From an uncultured Clostridia bacterium (lineage in GTDB: Bacteria; Bacillota; Clostridia; Oscillospirales; CAG-272), in contig CAMFEL010000082.1 in NCBI GenBank assembly GCA_945949385.1, positions 1-8,962 of the forward strand: a stretch of 8,962 bases of DNA, read 5' to 3'. Below, one piece after another: positions 5,898-8,962 of the stretch (position 1 is the stretch's first letter; every line of letters starts with the position of its first letter). The translations under genes were made by a program, and so were the position numbers. The notes below the pieces were generated by a model, which was given only the letters and a program-made list of their open reading frames with translations, had not been told where the DNA came from and made no database searches.

Positions 5898-6314
5898 TTA
5901 CAAAAGTTTGTTCTTTCTGAAAGAAAGGGGAAGCATTTCGCCAAAGGTACAGCGGTATGTTTTTTTGCCGTCCCAAAGTATGAGAACCGCGTCGTCAGTG
6001 CCAAACTCGCACAGCACCTGACGGCATACTCCGCAGGGAGGGCAGAAATCTTCGATACGGCCGTCTTTTCCGCCACACACCGCTATTGTTTCAAAGTGCG
6101 TAAATCCGTTTTTTACGGCTTCTGCCGCGGCTGCGCGTTCTGCGCATATTGTGGGAGAATAAGAGGCGTTTTCGATGTTGCAGCCTGTGAAAACCCGTAT
6201 TTCCCCCTTGGCGTTGTGAGGTGCGAGAGCGGCTCCCACCTTAAAGCCGGAGTAGGGAGCGTATGCGGCGCTCATCGCCTCTTCTGCCATGGAAACAAGC
6301 TCTCTGTCAGTCAT
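5898..6314 (-). CDS. cdd: Cytidine deaminase
   Basis: This 138-residue cytoplasmic enzyme hydrolyses cytidine and deoxycytidine to uridine and deoxyuridine in pyrimidine salvage. It is the short, homotetrameric type. Zinc ligands C57, C94 and C97 and the catalytic proton shuttle E59 are visible in TICAER and PPCGVC; the substrate-binding FTGCNIENASYSPT (42-55) and the N-terminal YAPYSGFKVGAAL are also standard. Start at the ATG at 6314, with AAGGA 10 bases upstream. It is the last gene of the leftward run, 19 bases after the deacylase gene. No clear terminator follows before the tRNA promoter, so read-through toward the tRNA is possible; a weak ACTTTTGTAAAAGT palindrome lies at the stop codon. 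Confidence 0.96.
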   Translation of the reverse strand: MTDRELVSMAEEAMSAAYAPYSGFKVGAALAPHNAKGEIRVFTGCNIENASYSPTICAERAAAAEAVKNGFTHFETIAVCGGKDGRIEDFCPPCGVCRQVLCEFGTDDAVLILWDGKKTYRCTFGEMLPLSFRKNKLL

Positions 6315-6333
6315 TTCTCTCTGTCCTTTCTTA

Positions 6334-6879
6334 CTATGCTTTGATTGTTACATATGTGGGTGTATGTCCGGTGTATTTCAGAAATTCTCCGAACATTTTT
6401 TCCGTTTTTGCCTTTACGCTGCCGGTGTTCTGACAGGGGTGAAAGCATATGTATTCGTTTTTCGTAAGGTCGCGGTCGATAAGCAGGGTGACTTTATGTT
6501 CTTTATCGTACATAAGTCCCATAACGGTTACGGAGCCGGGTGTCAGATTCAAAAGCTCCTGCATTTTTTCAGCGCTTCCGAAGGAAAGGCGGGTGGAGCC
6601 TATCTGGTCTGCTACCTCTCTGGTGTGAAACGCTTTATCGCCGGGAAGCAGCAGCAGATAGTACCGGGTTTTTGCGGAATTGGTAAGAAACAGGTTTTTG
6701 CAAAGGGGAGTGTCAAGAATACGGTCTATATCCTGACAGGCTTCTATGGTCATGGCAGGCTCGTGCTCCACGCGCTCGTATTCTATTCCCAGTTTATCAA
6801 GCAGGGCAAAGGCTTCTTCTTCTTTTTCGCTTCTTGTGCCTATTTCGGGAGCGGTCGTATATATTTGGGATACTGTCAA
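6334..6879 (-). CDS. YbaK/PrdX-type aminoacyl-tRNA deacylase
   Basis: This 181-residue protein belongs to the YbaK/ProRS-associated editing family. Such free-standing domains hydrolyse mischarged tRNA, for PrdX/ProXp-ala typically Ala-tRNA(Pro). Visible family features are the N-terminal EHEPAMTIEAC (38-48), the conserved lysine K61 in CKNLFL, YYLLLLPGDKAF (73-84), the STRLSFGSAE turn (95-104), TPGSVTVMGLM (113-123) and FHPCQNTGSV (146-155). Length is normal for the PrdX subgroup. The start is a TTG at 6879, preceded by AAAGGAA 6 bases upstream; I see no better ATG. It follows the GNAT-like gene by 27 bases. The exact tRNA corrected cannot be read from sequence; PrdX-like is the best guess. 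Confidence 0.88.
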   Translation of the reverse strand: MTVSQIYTTAPEIGTRSEKEEEAFALLDKLGIEYERVEHEPAMTIEACQDIDRILDTPLCKNLFLTNSAKTRYYLLLLPGDKAFHTREVADQIGSTRLSFGSAEKMQELLNLTPGSVTVMGLMYDKEHKVTLLIDRDLTKNEYICFHPCQNTGSVKAKTEKMFGEFLKYTGHTPTYVTIKA

Positions 6880-6906
6880 TTTTTTATTCCTTTCGGTCTT
6901 TTGCTT

Positions 6907-7335
6907 TTATCTGTCTGAACTGCTGTCTTGCGCGGGGTCGTAGTGACAGGGAGAAGAGTAAAACTCTTTAAGGTCTGCGCGGCAGCCGCCATCGCACTTT
7001 TTGAGACCGCAGGCTTTAAGCAGGGAAGCGGGGCCTGCGCTGTCGGGCAGCGTTACGGTTTCGCTGCCGCATCTCCAGAGAAAGTTCATAACAGCACGAC
7101 ACATTACTATCATTGCTTCGTCACTCTCAAAGCCGTCGGCGGGGACAAGGGTATCGATCACGGCATTTCTGCCGGTTGAAAACTGGCACACACCTATGAG
7201 TGCCGCAACGGATGCTCTGTCCTCAGTAAGCTCCGCCGCAAAATATGCAAGATCCTGTTCTATAAAGTCCGTTCCGAGAGTCTGACAGACGCTTTTTTGC
7301 AGTTCTTTATCACCTATGGGTTTTACGGCAAACAT
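6907..7335 (-). CDS. Small GNAT-like protein of unknown function
   Basis: This 142-residue, probably cytoplasmic protein resembles the small N-acetyltransferase (GNAT)-like proteins of Clostridia by overall pattern: an N-terminal helix, a strand reading AALIGVCQFS (44-53), a strand reading AVIDTLVPADGFESDEAMIVMCRAVMNF in outline (58-85), and a late LLKACGL segment (104-110) that resembles the GNAT C-terminal region. The canonical acetyl-CoA Q/R-x-x-G-x-G/A loop is not obvious, so catalysis is doubtful. The C-terminus is Cys-rich (CGLKKCDGGC), a possible metal site. Only one base separates its ATG from the TAA of rluB, and its ribosome-binding site (GGCGAGG) lies in the end of rluB, so translation is probably coupled. 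Function is not assigned. Confidence 0.72.
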   Translation of the reverse strand: MFAVKPIGDKELQKSVCQTLGTDFIEQDLAYFAAELTEDRASVAALIGVCQFSTGRNAVIDTLVPADGFESDEAMIVMCRAVMNFLWRCGSETVTLPDSAGPASLLKACGLKKCDGGCRADLKEFYSSPCHYDPAQDSSSDR

Positions 7336-7336
7336 T

Positions 7337-8077
7337 TTAAGCCTCGCCGCCTTTCAGGTATGTTATTTCTTCTTCGGTAAGATGCCGCCATTTCCCGCTT
7401 TCCAGCTTTCCGAGCTCGATTTTCCCGATGGCAACGCGCTTAAGCCTCATAACGGATATGCCGCAGTTTTCGCACATACGGCGTATCTGTCTGTTTCGTC
7501 CCTCGTGCAGGGTAATGAGAAGCGTTGAATAAACGCTGCCCGCCCTGTCGCGTCTGCCTGAGGATATAATTTTTACTTCCACGGGCCGCAGCCTGTATCC
7601 GTCAAGCTCCATGGGAGCCGTCAGATTCGCTATGTTTTCGTCTGTCACTGCTCCCTTGACTTTGACTTTATACACCTTTTCAAAGCTGTGGGAGGGGTGC
7701 ATAAGTCTGTTGGCAAGCTCTCCGTCGTCTGTACAAATGAGCAGTCCCTCGGAGTACATATCAAGTCTGCCGACGGGGTACACCCGCGCTCCGCAATCAG
7801 ATGTCAGGTCAAGGGTGCATTTTCTGCCCTTTTCGTCGGACATGGTGGTAACATAACCCATTGGCTTATTAAGCATTATATATGTATTTTTCAGGGCTTT
7901 CGGCGAGACGGTTTTGCCTTTGAGTCGGACGGTGTCAAGCTCCGGATCCACCTTATCGCCCAAAGAAGCGGTGACGCCGTTTACAGTCACATGTCCCGCC
8001 TCAATCTCGCTTTCCGCACCTCTGCGGGACATTATCCCGCAGAGGGAAATATATTTCTGCAATCTTATTTTTTCCAT
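7337..8077 (-). CDS. rluB: RluB/RsuA-family rRNA pseudouridine synthase
   Basis: This 246-residue enzyme converts a specific uridine of ribosomal RNA to pseudouridine; RluB acts on 23S rRNA near the peptidyl-transferase centre. Residues 1-60 form an S4 RNA-binding domain (RLQKYISLCGIMSRRGAESEI in outline). The catalytic domain has LNKPMGYVTT (69-78), the catalytic aspartate D106 in PVGRLDMYSEGLL, EKVYKV (133-138) and HEGRNRQIRRM (191-201). This motif set defines the RsuA/RluB/RluE/RluF group; rluB is the usual assignment in Firmicutes and agrees with the carboxypeptidase neighbour, but RsuA-type specificity is not excluded. Start at the ATG at 8077, 29 bases after the carboxypeptidase stop; the ribosome-binding site is weak (AAGAAG). 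Confidence 0.92.
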   Translation of the reverse strand: MEKIRLQKYISLCGIMSRRGAESEIEAGHVTVNGVTASLGDKVDPELDTVRLKGKTVSPKALKNTYIMLNKPMGYVTTMSDEKGRKCTLDLTSDCGARVYPVGRLDMYSEGLLICTDDGELANRLMHPSHSFEKVYKVKVKGAVTDENIANLTAPMELDGYRLRPVEVKIISSGRRDRAGSVYSTLLITLHEGRNRQIRRMCENCGISVMRLKRVAIGKIELGKLESGKWRHLTEEEITYLKGGEA

Positions 8078-8106
8078 TATATGCCGTCAGCTTCTTGAAA
8101 AAATTT

Positions 8107-8962
8107 TCAGTTCTTTCCGAATATCTTGTCGAATATACTTACGCTTCCGCCTTCTTCGCAGTCCTCGCAGGCAAACAGTTCAAGGCTTGTGACGGCTCTG
8201 CCGTCCACGCATATCTGCACTTTGCCTACATAGTCGCCCTGCCTTACGGGTGCCCACAGAAACCGTCTTGCTTCAACTGTAGCGGTGACGCGGCTGTCTT
8301 TGGGCACGGTTACGGAAAATTTGCCGTTTGTAGCGGCTCTGACAGTTTCCGCACTGCCGCCCGACACGGGAATATCGTACACCAGTCCGTCACTGTCGCA
8401 TATTCTCGCGCATTTCAGCAGGGAAAAGCCGTAGTCCAGCATGGCGGTATGATCCTTCCAGTCGCCGGGGTCGGAAAGAGTGACAGCTACAAGGCGCACT
8501 CCGTCCCTCTCTGCGGCTGAAACGAGACATCTGCCGCTTCTTTTGGTGTAGCCTGTTTTTACGCCCACAGAGCCGCTGTATGTCTTCAGCAATCTGTTGT
8601 GGTTCACAAGCACGCGGTCATAGTCCGCGCCCGGTATTGTGGTTTTGTAGGTGGAAACGATTTTTGCAAAAGTATCGTTTTCAAGGGCGCTTGCGGCGAT
8701 TACGGCAAGATCCGACGCTGTGGTGTAGTGCTCCTCGTCGTCAAGTCCGTGAGGATTGGTAAAATGGGTGTCGGACAGGCCGAGACTGTGTGCTTTTTCG
8801 TTCATCATACGGGCAAAGTTTTCCACGCTGCCGCCTACTTCTATGGCAACTGCTGTTGCAGCGTCATTGGCACTTTCCAAAAGAACTGCGTACAAAAGCT
8901 CCTCAAGAGTAAGCTCCTCGCCTGTCTTGAGATATACGGACGAGCCCTCTACGCCCACCGCG
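8107..8962 (-). CDS. D-alanyl-D-alanine carboxypeptidase, PBP5-like (5' partial)
   Basis: The N-terminal part, with the signal peptide and the SxxK nucleophile, lies beyond the right edge; the frame stays open there, so the GTG at 8958 is internal. The last 283 residues (numbered from that GTG) are visible. SSVYLKTGEELTLEELLYA precedes the second active-site motif SAN (29-31), and the third motif KTG is at 134-136 in GVKTGYT. A C-terminal beta domain of the PBP5 type spans about 195-270. The enzyme trims the terminal D-Ala of peptidoglycan pentapeptides outside the membrane. The end (SVSIFDKIFGKN) is short and amphipathic, as in PBP5-type membrane anchors. It is the most upstream visible gene of the leftward operon; in Bacillus a related dacB gene also lies next to rluB. 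Whether it is DacF- or DacB-like is open. Confidence 0.93.
   Translation of the reverse strand, partial: AVGVEGSSVYLKTGEELTLEELLYAVLLESANDAATAVAIEVGGSVENFARMMNEKAHSLGLSDTHFTNPHGLDDEEHYTTASDLAVIAASALENDTFAKIVSTYKTTIPGADYDRVLVNHNRLLKTYSGSVGVKTGYTKRSGRCLVSAAERDGVRLVAVTLSDPGDWKDHTAMLDYGFSLLKCARICDSDGLVYDIPVSGGSAETVRAATNGKFSVTVPKDSRVTATVEARRFLWAPVRQGDYVGKVQICVDGRAVTSLELFACEDCEEGGSVSIFDKIFGKN

Noticed and set aside
5911..5925. TTCTTTC-T-GAAAGAA palindrome as a terminator of cdd
   Set aside because: It lies inside the last codons of cdd, has a one-base centre and no following T-tract in the direction of cdd. It is probably chance in an A/T-rich stretch.
5862..6344. Plus-strand open frame opposite cytidine deaminase
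   Set aside because: It is a complement shadow of cdd, which has all zinc ligands and a good ribosome-binding site.

Overview
The window looks like chromosomal DNA from a Gram-positive anaerobe of the class Clostridia, most likely a Ruminococcus-like gut or rumen member of the Oscillospiraceae. This placement is inference. It rests on a type I dockerin at the end of a Cys-rich repeat surface protein, a CitA/DcuS-type two-component pair, a PrdX-like deacylase, and a D-Ala-D-Ala carboxypeptidase/RluB neighbourhood resembling that of Firmicutes. I see no insertion sequence, phage gene, CRISPR array or origin.

Left part (1-2140, + strand): the 3' part of a large, probably secreted protein, open at the left edge. 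It has about twelve Cys modules, then a MucBP-like domain, a Listeria-type B-repeat-like domain and a C-terminal dockerin. A perfect 10-bp hairpin ends it and faces the convergent two-component genes.

Two-component system (2140-4680, - strand): a CitA/DcuS-type membrane histidine kinase followed by its CitB/DcuR-type response regulator. The kinase has a clear extended -10 promoter flanked by a 9-bp inverted repeat. The 134-base gap between kinase and regulator can fold into two mutually exclusive RNA structures.

Middle (4756-5750, + strand): a two-gene unit with its own good promoter. It encodes a 94-residue three-helix PQ-loop/SemiSWEET-like membrane protein and a 192-residue protein of unknown function with a possible degenerate SGNH-like fold. 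A long hairpin ends it and also serves the convergent tRNA-Lys(UUU), which has a near-consensus promoter.

Right part (5898-8962, - strand): five closely spaced genes, read right to left: D-Ala-D-Ala carboxypeptidase (start beyond the window), RluB/RsuA pseudouridine synthase, a small GNAT-like protein, a YbaK/PrdX-type aminoacyl-tRNA deacylase, and cytidine deaminase. Gaps of 1 to 29 bases suggest one operon that mixes cell-wall trimming, rRNA modification, translation quality control and pyrimidine salvage.

Most of the window is ordinary housekeeping DNA. The less familiar parts are the regular Cys3-His modules of the dockerin protein, the PQ-loop/SGNH-like pair, and the RNA and operator structures of the two-component locus. 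No intergenic stretch exceeds 300 bases.
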